DNA of 64,000 nt from Mucilaginibacter sp. OK268 (GCF_900103125.1 NZ_FNJV01000002.1:558001-622000), one strand, 5' to 3'; counted from the first letter of the stretch, positions 28,855-38,752 are shown. Notes: generated from the letters alone by a model not told the origin. Translations and numbers: made by a program.

Positions 28855-29286
28855 GCATGTGCTGTGTATTCCACAAAGAAACGCTGCACTTCGGCGATAG
28901 TGGCTGCATTATTATTGAGCGTTTCATTTTCTTTTATCTTCGGGGTATTATTGATATGTTCATCAATATTGGCAATCCCATCTTTAAAGATCATGTCTTT
29001 CCAGGCAGCTGTAGGTAAGCTATCTTTTAATACCTCGCCACGACCATAGTAGTACGTAGCCAACTGGCATGATTTCTCTTCCAGTGTCATCTGACCAAGC
29101 AAATCCTGAACCCGTTTTTCGATAGGTTGTTGTGGATCTTCGTACACATCTTTTTTTCCATTTTTGTTGAAATCAATCCATCCCTTATGGTAAATTTTCT
29201 TTTGGGGGATAAATCTTTTTCGACTGAGCATTAAGCATCAATGCCAACATCAGCAATACACAGGTTGTCAATAATTTTACTCTCAT
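28818..29286 (-). pseudogene. Frameshifted, truncated GH3 glycosidase remnant
   Basis: A signal peptide starts at the ATG at 29284-29286 (MRVKLLTTCVLLMLALMLNA) and its frame stops at 29185-29187. The +1 frame continues with WIDFNKNGKKDVYEDPQQP, KRVQDLLGQMTLEEKSCQL and IAEVQRFFVE, which is the N-terminal part of a GH3 beta-glucosidase-type enzyme. One extra base in the C5/A4 homopolymer run around 29200-29212 would explain the frameshift. After VQRFFVE the GH3 similarity ends abruptly, so the catalytic domain is gone. The remnant lies 12 bp downstream of GH92. Confidence 0.8.
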
Positions 29287-29298
29287 TTTCAAATATTA

Positions 29299-31608
29299 CT
29301 ATGGGTTCTTTGCCGGTTGGTCGCTTAATTCCAATTTCAGTTCACCACCATTAGCCAACTGACTATGATAAAACCAAAGTTTTTTCATTCGTTCACCATT
29401 TAATGTAGCCGATTTGATATAACAATCATTTTTATCTTTCCTGGACGACATGATCGTAAAAGTTCCACCTTTGTAATAATCCTGGTTCAAATGTATCTTC
29501 ACTGTATCAAATACGGGAGCTGTTAGCTGCCAAGTTGGTTTTAAGGCAGCTCCACCCTGAAAATCGAACAAGCCAATCGCCATCATTACACTGTAAGCTC
29601 CCATCATACCCTGGTCTTCGTCGCCATGATAACCATCCTCAGGAGTAATATTCGTAAACAACGCAGATTTAATAGTGCGTACCCATTTCTGGGTTAAATC
29701 TGGACGTCCGGCAAAGTTGAACATATAAGGAATACCCAGTGCAGGTTCATTTTCAAAATCACCATAAGCTGTTCCGTGCTGGCCATGAGGAACCATAAAC
29801 CGCTGCCCCTCCCCTTTTATCATTTGGGAATCTAACCTGGCCACATATTTCTTTTCTCCTCCGAAAAGTTCAATCAAACCTTTGGGGTCCTGAGGGACAT
29901 AGTGTGAATAATTCTGGCTGTTTGATTCGCAAAACCCAAGGGTATTAAACTCCTTATTGTGCGACACCGGTACGAAATCTTTTATCCACATTCCATCAAG
30001 ATTTCTCGGATGCATGTATCCAGTAGCCGGATTCCATATGTTTTTATAGTTTTGACCACGTTTAGCAAATAATTCTGCATCTGTCTTCTTGCCCAATGCT
30101 TTCGCAAACTCCGACAGACACCAGTCCTGATAGGCGTATTCCAGTGTCATCGCGGCACCATCCTTGTGCATGCCCTCCCCCTCGATACCTTCTGGTACAT
30201 AACCTCTTTTAACATAATAATCTATCCCTCCACCCCGTGGATTTTTCATATCGTGCTCATAACCGGCATGCGAGCGAATACCGCCCGGAAAAGCATTTTT
30301 ACGAAGTCCCTGATAAGCCAGTTCTGCATCCCAGTTCCGGATTCCGAACTGGTAAGCCGATCCCATAAAAGGGGAAGCCACATCTCCGATCATTACAAAA
30401 GTGTAATTGCCTCCTGAAGGTCCACGCGGTATCAAGCCTCCGTTGCGGTACAGATCAAGCATAGTATTGCAAAAACCGTCCACCACTTCTGGATAAGCCA
30501 ATCCCCACAGCAGCGACAGATTCCAGTGGGCTCCCCAAAATGCATCGAAATTGTAATGCGGAAAAGGTTTGCCATGATTATCTTTCAAAGTATATTTTGT
30601 CCGGGTTGATGCCCCAGTGTTATCGGAATAAGCTCCATCAACATCACTGATGATACGGCGTCCCTGTAATGCATGCCACAGATCTGTGTAAAAACGTTTC
30701 TTCATGTCCTGATTTTCATTGCTCACTTCGATCCGACTCAACCAGGCATTCCAGTCATCTTGCGATTCGTGTACCACACGGTCAAAATCCCAGTGAGGTA
30801 ATTCGGCAACCATACTAGCACGAGATGCCTGAATACTGGTATATGAAAGTGCTACTTTCATCAAAATTGGCTGTGTGGTTTTCTCGAACCTCACCCAGGC
30901 TCCTATATCTTTGCCTGAAATGGTATCGGCACTTTCACTTACAATCTGCCCTTTCCTCCATTTACCTAAAAATTTTATCGATTGGGAAAATTGGGCTGTA
31001 AAATACACTGTAAACGGTTTCGGGCGACGGTACGTAGGCGCCATAGTCACGGAGCCTTCCAGTTCCGTTTCTGAAACTTTTCGCAGATTTGCCGATTGTA
31101 TTTTATCCATTAGGGTAGCGCACAAATCAAAATATATCCCAGGTACTGAATCTTTGCTGAAAGTATAGCGATGCATTCCCACACGGGTTGTAGAAGTCAA
31201 CTCGGCTTTCACATTATATGTTTTTAAGTCTACACTATAATAACCTGCCTGAACCGTTTCGTGGTTGTGAGAGAATACAGACTCATATGCGTTTGTCCCT
31301 AAATGGCCTTTGGGCGTTCCGGTAAATGGCATTACTGCCAGTCCATACAATTGCCAGCAATGAATATGACTAAAACATTTGATTGTTGTATCTCCATAGA
31401 GATATCCGTTATTCCAGTCACCACCTAAACGAGTATCCGGGCTGAGATTTACCATACCAAAAGGTCTGGTCGCGGTATTAAAGAAAAACCAACGGCTGGT
31501 TTGGGTACCGGCCAGAGGACAAACATAATCTACCGGTCTGAGTGCTTGTTGAGCTGTAGCATTAAGTGAAATTAAAGTAATCGCAAATACAATTAAACTA
31601 CGTATCAT
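29299..31608 (-). CDS. GH92 family exo-alpha-mannosidase
   Basis: The 769-residue protein has a signal peptide ending LNATAQ. It shows the GH92 layout: an N-terminal beta-sandwich with VDYVCPLAGTQTSRWFFF and FGMVNLSPDTR, and an (alpha/alpha)6 domain with ALQGRRIISDVDG, FDAFWGAHWNLSLLWGL, GGNYTFVMIGDVASPFMG and HGDEDQGMMGAYSVMMAIG. The last motif is the region with calcium ligands and catalytic acids. The length is normal for GH92. These enzymes are calcium-dependent inverting mannosidases that act on alpha-mannosides such as N-glycans. This activity does not fit a simple arabinose-rich plant polymer, and the gene lies on a repeat-flanked segment, so it may be a later arrival. Confidence 0.92.
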   Translation of the reverse strand: MIRSLIVFAITLISLNATAQQALRPVDYVCPLAGTQTSRWFFFNTATRPFGMVNLSPDTRLGGDWNNGYLYGDTTIKCFSHIHCWQLYGLAVMPFTGTPKGHLGTNAYESVFSHNHETVQAGYYSVDLKTYNVKAELTSTTRVGMHRYTFSKDSVPGIYFDLCATLMDKIQSANLRKVSETELEGSVTMAPTYRRPKPFTVYFTAQFSQSIKFLGKWRKGQIVSESADTISGKDIGAWVRFEKTTQPILMKVALSYTSIQASRASMVAELPHWDFDRVVHESQDDWNAWLSRIEVSNENQDMKKRFYTDLWHALQGRRIISDVDGAYSDNTGASTRTKYTLKDNHGKPFPHYNFDAFWGAHWNLSLLWGLAYPEVVDGFCNTMLDLYRNGGLIPRGPSGGNYTFVMIGDVASPFMGSAYQFGIRNWDAELAYQGLRKNAFPGGIRSHAGYEHDMKNPRGGGIDYYVKRGYVPEGIEGEGMHKDGAAMTLEYAYQDWCLSEFAKALGKKTDAELFAKRGQNYKNIWNPATGYMHPRNLDGMWIKDFVPVSHNKEFNTLGFCESNSQNYSHYVPQDPKGLIELFGGEKKYVARLDSQMIKGEGQRFMVPHGQHGTAYGDFENEPALGIPYMFNFAGRPDLTQKWVRTIKSALFTNITPEDGYHGDEDQGMMGAYSVMMAIGLFDFQGGAALKPTWQLTAPVFDTVKIHLNQDYYKGGTFTIMSSRKDKNDCYIKSATLNGERMKKLWFYHSQLANGGELKLELSDQPAKNP

Positions 31609-32405
31609 AAAATTCTTATTTATTATTTGTTAAATCACTTTCAGCCATCTCCCTATTTATTCTCAGCAATTGTTTTAACTACAAGCCTTGTACTTTTTAA
31701 TTTTTCTGTCTCTGCGGCCATAGTCAGCGCGTCGGACTAACTAAAATCCCCTTAACGACAACACACATTCCCGCAATGTTTGACCATTATCTGCCCCTTT
31801 TTCTGTAACCTTTACCCAGGGCAAAACCTAATATTAAAAGCATCAATAACAAGCCGATTAAACAAAATCGTTTTTTTGTAGAATTTATTTATGCCGACAA
31901 TTTAATTAAAGTTTAATTGGGCTTTACTCGCCAATCAAACATTTAATGATTTAAATATCGGATTGCTCCACGCTTTTTTGCATCATAACTATTGGTTTTA
32001 TAAAAATTGGTTTCTAAAGATATATATGCCAGGAACTACGAACCAAGCAGAGATGCCCCCAATTTTAACACAAACGTTTGTTTGACGGATATTAAAACAC
32101 GGCAACAAATAATGATCTATTTAATAGATGGATTAGTGAATAATTAAAGAAAGCGATTAACTTTTTAAAATATCGGCCTTTAACGAGTCCCCAAAACGGC
32201 TTTTATATTCAATAGGTTTTTTGTCAAAATATTTTTGATTCCTTAATTTGCAGATTACCTGAAGATATAGCCACTTTAATTCAAATAAGAATAATTCTTA
32301 TTTAACGTTTGTGGAATTGTATAGCATTATCATAAACAAATCATTACACAAACGTTTGTTGGATTTAATACCTCAAAAAGACTTAAAAAAGCGCTTTTGA
32401 GGTAT
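31609..32405. promoter_or_regulatory. Long GH92 upstream region with two identical palindromes
   Basis: The palindrome ACAAACGTTTGT occurs at 32070-32081 and again at 32348-32359, with centres 278 bp apart. A CG-centred 12-bp palindrome is typical of LacI/GalR-family operators, and paired sites suggest looping. No LacI-type gene is in the window. At 32368-32378 and 32395-32405 the perfect 11-bp arms ATACCTCAAAA and TTTTGAGGTAT form a further hairpin at the edge of repeat copy 2. No ORF was supported. Confidence 0.5.
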
Positions 32406-32589
32406 CAACTGGCAAAATGCAACCTAACGGCGGTCGGATCCCAAAAAACAACCCCTATTATCCGGAATCACATTTTTTATATAAAACCACCGTTTCATGA
32501 TCAAAACATCGAACCGCTCCCCTAACATTCTAATTACTTATTAATCAATATCATGAAACAAGAAAAGGCTATCTTTTCAGACAGCCTTT
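32406..32589. repeat. Imperfect intergenic direct repeat, copy 2
   Basis: This is the partner of 28052-28232 in the same orientation. Its terminal hairpin (32564-32589) has one mismatch relative to copy 1. Next to it, toward higher coordinates, lies a tRNA-His 3'-half remnant. On the minus strand the order is tRNA remnant, hairpin, then the rest of the repeat, as at a tRNA gene with its terminator. Confidence 0.75.
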
Positions 32590-32606
32590 AAAAATCCGGA
32601 TAAATG

Positions 32607-32649
32607 ATGGGGCTCGAACCCACGACCCTCGGTACCACAAACCCACGGT
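32607..32649 (-). pseudogene. tRNA-His (GTG) 3'-half remnant
   Basis: On the minus strand the sequence reads an anticodon loop TTGTGGT with anticodon GTG (32636-32638 on the plus strand), then a T arm GTGGG-TTCGAGC-CCCAT (32607-32623). Both match a bacterial tRNA-His. The 5' half, the D arm and the proper acceptor 3' strand are missing, and the following bases (CATTTATCC) cannot form the acceptor stem. It is therefore a fragment and not a working tRNA. Integrating elements commonly leave such fragments at tRNA attachment sites. Confidence 0.65.
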
Positions 32650-32996
32650 ATATTTTTTTTAAGTCTCTATCTTACAGCAACTTGACCACCAACTAAATCA
32701 TATTATAAAACAAACAGACTTAAATATCCTATTGTATCTACCTCTATGATATAATCGATTAATCAAAAATAGCAAATTCATTTTTCTTCAAACATGACTT
32801 AAGAAAAAAATAGAGTAAATTCTTTTAGCAAAATGTAGACTTTAGCAGCCGCGATCTGGCTAGAATCGATTCTCTTCGTGGAAGATTTGGAATTATTGCT
32901 TAAATTTAACTAGTTTGGCCCTGTCTAAGGCTCTTTCTGTTTGTCATTTCAGGCGAATGTAAAATGGGAGACCAGCATTTCATAATTGTAGTTCGG
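32650..32996. other. Intergenic stretch without recognised content
   Basis: The 347 bp between the tRNA remnant and the end of the GH127/GH146 gene are AT-rich. I see no ORF, strong hairpin or repeat here. Confidence 0.4.
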
Positions 32997-34922
32997 TCAT
33001 TTCAAATTCCAATAGAGTACGTAACGCTGTTTATCAATCTGGTAATAAGGAATCAAAGTAATGGGCCTGGCCGCCACGTCTTTCGTTTCGAATGTAAGCT
33101 GCTTCCCCGCCAATGGTGTTAGCCACTCAGTCAATTTTCGTTTTTTTACAGTTACCGAACTGATAACATCTTCAGGGATATTATATTTTACAAATTCCAG
33201 CTGGTCCCTGGCAAAAGGAGCAGGCGGGTTTATTCCGCCGGTACCCATATCTCCAGCCAGCAACAATGGGCCGTAAGTGATTGCGGCCACCTTTGCATTA
33301 TCGTTTGCTGGAATCAGTCGCAATGACATAGGATAACTAACAGCCACTTCATCACCGGTTTTCCATACCCTTTTTAACTCAATATAACTGCCCGGTTTTT
33401 CTGATATTTTAACCACTTTACCATTTATTGTAATCTTTGCACCAGACGTTGCCCAATGCGGATATCGGATATATAACGAAAACGGGATACGCGACGGCGC
33501 TTCCTTTACGGTAAGGTTAGTTACACTTTCTTCGGGATAGCGGGTTTGTTGAACAATTTTAAAGCCTTTCTCGCCCCAGTTCAATTCCGATGGAATAAAC
33601 AGGTTAACATAAATGCCATTATCCGTATGGTAATAAATACTTTCAGCATATTTAGCATGATTTTCAAAACCGGTGCCAACGCAACACCAAAAGGAGTTGT
33701 CGTGTGAACTATAGGTCTTGAACAAACCAGGCTTTAATGATTGTAAATATGTTACCATACCAGTCTCCACTTCTTGTGATGGCAATATATGGTTATATAA
33801 AGCACGCTCGTAATAATCTGCATACTTTACGTCTGCTGTCCAGGTAAACAAGTGACGAGTCAGTTTTAGCATATTGTAGGTGTTGCAGGTTTCGGTGGTG
33901 GTGGCTGTAATATGTTTCGAGATTTGATTGGGCGTAAAGAAAAATTCCTGATCGCTGTTACCGCCGGTTGCAAACGTATGGTGATCGATAACCGTCTGCC
34001 AAAAAAATTCAGCAATCGTTTTTAGCGTGTCATCGTGTGTAAGTTCATATCCGCGCGCCGCACCTATTATTTTAGGGATTTGGGTATTAGCGTGAAACCC
34101 CGCGAGTTTATCTTCCTTATTTGCCAAAGGGTCCAGAATAGCGTGATGATAAAAAAGTTCTGCTAATCTTTTGTCGTTCTTGTTTCCTGTTATGGCATAT
34201 AAATTATAGGCAACTTCACTCATTCCGCCAAACTCAGTTTTTTCCATTGTGGCCAATTGTTGAGGCGTTAAAGGCTCAAGTTTATGAAAAGCCCATCCAC
34301 TCATCTTTTCTGCAATATCCAAAGCCTGCTTGTTGCCTGTATACAGATACATATCGGTCAGCCCTGCCATCACTTTGTGGACCGTATACCAAGGTGCCCA
34401 CACCCACTCACCCTTAATTGCCCGGTTGATAAATTGTTTTGGGAAAGCACTTAGGTAACCACCTTCATCCAAAACCTGCTGGCATTCGGCAAGTGCTGTC
34501 ACCAACGAATCGGCTTTTTGTTTGTAAACTATCTCTCCTGTTGAAGCATACATCAACGCAAGCCCCGAAAGTATATGACCCATAGTATGTCCACGTAACT
34601 CACAATTTGGTGATTCCCATCCACCCAGGGGTTTGGCATTGGATGCGATACCGGCATTTAACCGCCAGGTATGTAACAAGCTTGCGTTACTAATGCTCAA
34701 CATCCATTTGGCATCGCGTTCCATGTTTTGTTTGAAACGACTGTCTAATAACCTTACATCCTGTAAATTAAAGCTTTGTGCCTTTGCGGTGATTTCAGAC
34801 CGGTTGGTCATTTCTATTTGATACTGGCCGATATATTGTGAAAAAGCCGGCTTGCAAATAAGCATAACGGCAATAAAATGGCCGGCGATTACGATAGTTT
34901 TAAGTATTGTTTTTTTTTTCAT
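32997..34922 (-). CDS. GH127/GH146-type beta-L-arabinofuranosidase
   Basis: The 641-residue protein has an N-terminal signal ending PAFSQ and the DUF1680 (alpha/alpha)6 fold. Diagnostic residues are present: E344 and C346 in TETCNTYNMLKL, and C413-C414 in FWCCVGTGFENH. In characterised GH127 enzymes the equivalent Glu and three Cys bind zinc, and the first Cys of the CC pair is the nucleophile. The substrate-pocket segment CELRGHTMGHILSGLALMY is also typical. These enzymes remove beta-L-arabinofuranose from plant glycans such as extensin or rhamnogalacturonan II. GH127 and GH146 cannot be separated by eye. It lies 97 bp after the esterase gene on the same strand. Confidence 0.9.
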   Translation of the reverse strand: MKKKTILKTIVIAGHFIAVMLICKPAFSQYIGQYQIEMTNRSEITAKAQSFNLQDVRLLDSRFKQNMERDAKWMLSISNASLLHTWRLNAGIASNAKPLGGWESPNCELRGHTMGHILSGLALMYASTGEIVYKQKADSLVTALAECQQVLDEGGYLSAFPKQFINRAIKGEWVWAPWYTVHKVMAGLTDMYLYTGNKQALDIAEKMSGWAFHKLEPLTPQQLATMEKTEFGGMSEVAYNLYAITGNKNDKRLAELFYHHAILDPLANKEDKLAGFHANTQIPKIIGAARGYELTHDDTLKTIAEFFWQTVIDHHTFATGGNSDQEFFFTPNQISKHITATTTETCNTYNMLKLTRHLFTWTADVKYADYYERALYNHILPSQEVETGMVTYLQSLKPGLFKTYSSHDNSFWCCVGTGFENHAKYAESIYYHTDNGIYVNLFIPSELNWGEKGFKIVQQTRYPEESVTNLTVKEAPSRIPFSLYIRYPHWATSGAKITINGKVVKISEKPGSYIELKRVWKTGDEVAVSYPMSLRLIPANDNAKVAAITYGPLLLAGDMGTGGINPPAPFARDQLEFVKYNIPEDVISSVTVKKRKLTEWLTPLAGKQLTFETKDVAARPITLIPYYQIDKQRYVLYWNLK

Positions 34923-35019
34923 ATTACAAATTTAGTAACAGGTATTATACCGATAATAAATACACCAGATGGCCAATTTAAATGTAACCCATCGGCGACA
35001 TTTTTCAATCGCCTCAACA

Positions 35020-36972
35020 TCACTTTTGCGTAATTCCCTTCCATTCATCTGTTCTGAAGGGCATGGCCGGCAGCCCTTCTTTGTTAACAAGGTTACAAAC
35101 GGGGTTGTCGGCCCACGCGTAACGTACGGCTACGGGTATATTTACCTTATCCGAACTAACTATCACCTTATCTCCTTCGATCATGGCCGATGCCCAATAG
35201 AATTTTTTATCATCTCCGGCAATCGCAAATCCCTTTAGTGAAGCTGCATCGCGGGTTGCAAGTCCCGAACCGGTCTCGGTGAAACTTATGACTATATCTT
35301 TCCCTTTGATAACGAAGTTTTTATACATAGGCCCCGAGGCGATAACATCTTTCCCATATACTTTTTTTTCCGCTATCAGCGCCAGCCTGCGTCCTACCTC
35401 CTGTTTATTTGTCGGATGAATACTGCCTGCATCGCCGATATCTATTATGCAAGCCATACCGGTATTGGGTTGTGACAGTGTTAGTGTTTGCGCTTCTCTG
35501 AGTTCAGCCCATTCACTTTCAGCAGGAAGCGGATCTTCTTTTTTGAAGTTAGCCAACTGAACGTATAAAAAAGGAAGGTTACCCTGATGCCAGCGTTGTC
35601 GCCAATCGTTGATCAGCATAGGGAATAATTCCCTATAACGGTAAGCCTCCGTATCATTTGCCTCGCCCTGGTACCAGATAAATCCTTTGACCCCAAAAGG
35701 AATTAACGGATTAATCATGGCGTTAAACAGCACCGCAGGGTAATTTTGATAATTGTGGATTTTAGGAAGGGCTGATTCAACATCTATTTTATACAACCAT
35801 TTCCCTGCTAAAGAGATCTTAGAATAACCATCTGTAATATAAATATTTTCGGCCGGGGGGTTCAATCCGCCGCCGCCCCACAGCATAGCCATTCTTATAG
35901 CAATGGTATTTTCCCCGTTTTTAACCAGGTCGGCAGGAATGGTATAGGATTGCTTTGAATTGCTGTTCCAAACCGTTTTGCATATTTCGGTACCGTTAAA
36001 ATAAAGTGAGTAATTCATTTCAGGGTGACCAATATTCAGCACCAAGTTTTTTCCTGCAAAAGATGGGGGTAACACAATTTTTTTGCGTAACCACATCATC
36101 CCTTCATATTTTCCAATTCCAAAATCTTTAATCAGGCGGGGCATCTCAACTGCAGCCCAAGCAGAATCATCGTACTCCGGTAAGGGAACAGTTTTATCAG
36201 TATTATTCTGTGGATGATAAACGATGTCCCAAAAACGTATCATATCCAGGCTATCTTTTACAACATTGTTTTGAGTCAGCGTATCACCAGCAAGTATTTT
36301 TGCCCTGGTAGCAGCCGATGTAAGCTGCATTTCCCGGCTTGTCCATGCCTGTACCGGCGTTCCACCCCAGGTACTTTGAATGATACCGATCGGAACGTTT
36401 TGTTCTTTATGTATTTTACGGGCAAAATAATAGGCTACGGCAGAGAACTGCTTTACATTATTTGTGTCGCATAGTTTCCACTTACCAGCTAAAAAATCAG
36501 ATTGAGGAGCAAACTTAATATCATGTTCTACCAAAAGAAAGCGAATTTGCGAAAAATCGGCTTTGGCGATTTCGTTTGGAGCATCCCGCGCCTGCTGTAC
36601 CTGCCATTCCATATTGGATTGGCCCGATGCCAGCCAAACATCTCCGATAAGGAGCCCTTTTAGTTTGATCGTGGATTCCGGCTTTCCTGATTCAGAAATT
36701 TTGAGATCATAAGGGCCACCTGCCTTAAACTTCGAAAAATGCAACATCCATTTGCCGTCTTTATCAGTTTTTGCTTTTGCACCTACTTTACCAAGCGTTG
36801 CAACAATCAAGGAACCTGGAGTTGCGTTACCCCAAACAGGAATTTTTATGTCTCTTTGCAAAACCATATTATCGCCAAACACTTTTGGCAAAGTTACCTG
36901 GGCATAACCGGATGTTTGAAAAAAGTGGAACAGTGTAAAAAACGCTAATAATATCCGTTTGTTTATTTTCAT
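35020..36972 (-). CDS. Sialate O-acetylesterase-like (SASA) carbohydrate esterase
   Basis: The 650-residue product has a signal peptide ending SGYAQ. The catalytic region begins with LASGQSNMEWQVQQA, whose Ser is the nucleophile of SGNH-type SASA esterases. KGFIWYQGEANDTEAYRYR and IGDAGSIHPTNKQEVGRRLA supply the later conserved residues, including the Asp and His. A beta-sandwich jelly-roll insertion (about residues 270-400) is common in the family. In a locus full of plant-polysaccharide hydrolases it is more likely to deacetylate the plant polymer than sialic acid. It precedes the GH127/GH146 gene. Confidence 0.9.
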   Translation of the reverse strand: MKINKRILLAFFTLFHFFQTSGYAQVTLPKVFGDNMVLQRDIKIPVWGNATPGSLIVATLGKVGAKAKTDKDGKWMLHFSKFKAGGPYDLKISESGKPESTIKLKGLLIGDVWLASGQSNMEWQVQQARDAPNEIAKADFSQIRFLLVEHDIKFAPQSDFLAGKWKLCDTNNVKQFSAVAYYFARKIHKEQNVPIGIIQSTWGGTPVQAWTSREMQLTSAATRAKILAGDTLTQNNVVKDSLDMIRFWDIVYHPQNNTDKTVPLPEYDDSAWAAVEMPRLIKDFGIGKYEGMMWLRKKIVLPPSFAGKNLVLNIGHPEMNYSLYFNGTEICKTVWNSNSKQSYTIPADLVKNGENTIAIRMAMLWGGGGLNPPAENIYITDGYSKISLAGKWLYKIDVESALPKIHNYQNYPAVLFNAMINPLIPFGVKGFIWYQGEANDTEAYRYRELFPMLINDWRQRWHQGNLPFLYVQLANFKKEDPLPAESEWAELREAQTLTLSQPNTGMACIIDIGDAGSIHPTNKQEVGRRLALIAEKKVYGKDVIASGPMYKNFVIKGKDIVISFTETGSGLATRDAASLKGFAIAGDDKKFYWASAMIEGDKVIVSSDKVNIPVAVRYAWADNPVCNLVNKEGLPAMPFRTDEWKGITQK

Positions 36973-37023
36973 TGTTTTATTCGAATAGCTTGAACTCTGA
37001 TATTGTTGTTCGTTAATTTAATA

Positions 37024-37138
37024 GGCTTTATTTTTCCCGGGGAAATGGAACCTGTTATTGTTATATGAAAAAAGTCAAAGTCAGCCGCCCCCTATATTTT
37101 TTGTAGCATAATTAAACAAAGCAAAACGATAGCCCATT
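37024..37138 (-). pseudogene. Frameshifted C-terminal tail of a GH43 gene
   Basis: On the minus strand the segment encodes MGYRFALFNYATKNIGGG and then, after a one-base shift, ADFDFFHIT. The intact GH43 at 41117-42679 ends MGYRFALFNYATK, SIGGSAEFDFFHITDSI. DNA similarity to 41121-41207 is high. There is no upstream coding sequence, only this tail, located just after the 453-residue GH27 gene. Confidence 0.75.
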
Positions 37139-37207
37139 ACGCTCATACAACCCTATATCATAATGCCAGCACCCAATGCAGGAGCATGTATTACCGCTAA
37201 GATAATT

Positions 37208-38569
37208 TTAATTAAGCAACGATAGTTTTAACAAAGCGGCCCCATGGGTATTGATTGTTTTTTTATATCCTTTTTTAAAGGTACCTACACCTACTTTTTC
37301 CCAAAGGTCCCGAACGGCTACCCTTCCTTCCAGGCCAAGTTGGGCAAAGTTTACATCCACATCCTGCGGCTGTGCCGCCAGATTGAATAAAGCGACATAA
37401 ATATCCTTGCTATCGGGCACGTGCGAATACCAAACCATTGCATCAGTGGTTTGGTATAACTGGCGCGGTTCGGTCCCATGTTGGTTAACGGCTATCACCT
37501 CATCGTTTGTAAATAGTTTCAATTCCTGTTCCCTGTTTTCGGGCAGGTTGCCGCCTAAAATTAACGGGGAGCGGAAGATGGTCCAAAATGTCATATGCGA
37601 ATACTCCTCGTCTTTTGTAAAACGGCTATAACGCTCGTCACCTACAGGACCCCGTTTTGACAACTTGCCTATTTGTATCATATCACAATCGGGCCAATGG
37701 CCGGGCCCGCCAACGCTTTCCCATTGTTTGCCATAATTAAACATTTGCAATACGGCGTTCCACTCGTCCCAAAAGTCATCGGCCACCCGCCACATATTAG
37801 CATTTTGTTTTACGTTATCAGCTTTATCAACAGGCGTAGCCCCCGGTGATGTACTGAACACGATGGCCCTTCCGCAATTATCTATTGCCTTGCGGTAGCC
37901 CTCAACCTCCGCAGTGCTATAAGGCCTTGATAAGTCATCGACCTTAATAAAATCAACGCCCCAACCGGCATATAAGTTCAATATTGAATTAAGGTATGCC
38001 TGCGCACCGGGTTTAGCCATATTCAGGCCATACATGTGGTTATTCCAGGTGCATTTTGAATTAGTATCGGCTATCATATCAGCAGTTATGCCATTAGTGC
38101 CCATTACGAGTGATTTTGCCCATACTGCCTGGCGTGGGATGCCACGCATTACATGAATACCAAATTTCAACCCCAGCGAATGGACATAGTCAGCCAATGG
38201 CTTAAACCCTTTACCGCCCAATGCCGACGGAAACTTATTTGTATCAGGGGTTAGACGCCCCCATTGGTCCATTGCCAGCCAGGGGCTATATGAGCCATCT
38301 TTAAGTCTTTTTTGAAACGGGTCGCCACTTCGGCTATCAAAGGACCATAAAAAATCCACCACTATATATTGCCAGCCATGCGCCTTCAGGTTTTGCGCAA
38401 CGTATTCAGCATTTGCTTTTACCTCATCCTCATGAACCGTCATACCGTAACAATTGTAACTGTTCCATCCCATGGGGGGGGTTAGCGCAACACTCGTGTT
38501 TTGCGCCTTTACAGATGTACAAAAACTAAATACTATTAAAAAAGTTAAAATTTTCCAAGTTATGGTCAT
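37208..38569 (-). CDS. GH27 alpha-galactosidase-type enzyme
   Basis: The 453-residue protein has a signal peptide ending SVKAQ and a GH27 (alpha/beta)8 barrel beginning LTPPMGWNSYNCYG. The predicted nucleophile is D211 in DFIKVDDLSRP and the predicted acid/base is D265 in RVADDFWDEW. A C-terminal beta-sandwich follows (IYVALFNLAAQPQDVDVNF). GH27 members remove alpha-galactose or beta-L-arabinopyranose. The YVAQNLKAHGWQYIVVDFLW region does not decide between these. The gene is the second of two GH27 genes in a row and ends 70 bp before a GH43 tail remnant. Confidence 0.92.
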   Translation of the reverse strand: MTITWKILTFLIVFSFCTSVKAQNTSVALTPPMGWNSYNCYGMTVHEDEVKANAEYVAQNLKAHGWQYIVVDFLWSFDSRSGDPFQKRLKDGSYSPWLAMDQWGRLTPDTNKFPSALGGKGFKPLADYVHSLGLKFGIHVMRGIPRQAVWAKSLVMGTNGITADMIADTNSKCTWNNHMYGLNMAKPGAQAYLNSILNLYAGWGVDFIKVDDLSRPYSTAEVEGYRKAIDNCGRAIVFSTSPGATPVDKADNVKQNANMWRVADDFWDEWNAVLQMFNYGKQWESVGGPGHWPDCDMIQIGKLSKRGPVGDERYSRFTKDEEYSHMTFWTIFRSPLILGGNLPENREQELKLFTNDEVIAVNQHGTEPRQLYQTTDAMVWYSHVPDSKDIYVALFNLAAQPQDVDVNFAQLGLEGRVAVRDLWEKVGVGTFKKGYKKTINTHGAALLKLSLLN

Positions 38570-38752
38570 CGATCGGAGATTTATATTGTAAATAATACGT
38601 AACTGGTTGCGTCGAACGACTTATTAGTGTTTGTAATAACTGGTTTTACGCTTAAATCATTAATTTCTTGCTTACTGCATCTTGTTAATGTCAGGATGCC
38701 TAATAAATAATTTAGAGTTTTTCATAAAAAATGGTTAAGTGTTAATTTAATG

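Noticed and set aside
28660..29049. A 129-codon plus-strand ORF with a hydrophobic C-terminal part
   Set aside because: It is antisense to the GH3 remnant and the neighbouring fragment, both of which read as protein on the minus strand.
28052..32589. A transposon or insertion sequence with the paired repeats as ends
   Set aside because: The repeats are direct, not inverted, no transposase lies between them, and no short target duplication was seen.
32604..32660. A working tRNA-His gene
   Set aside because: Only the anticodon loop and T arm are recognisable; the 5' half and acceptor stem are missing.
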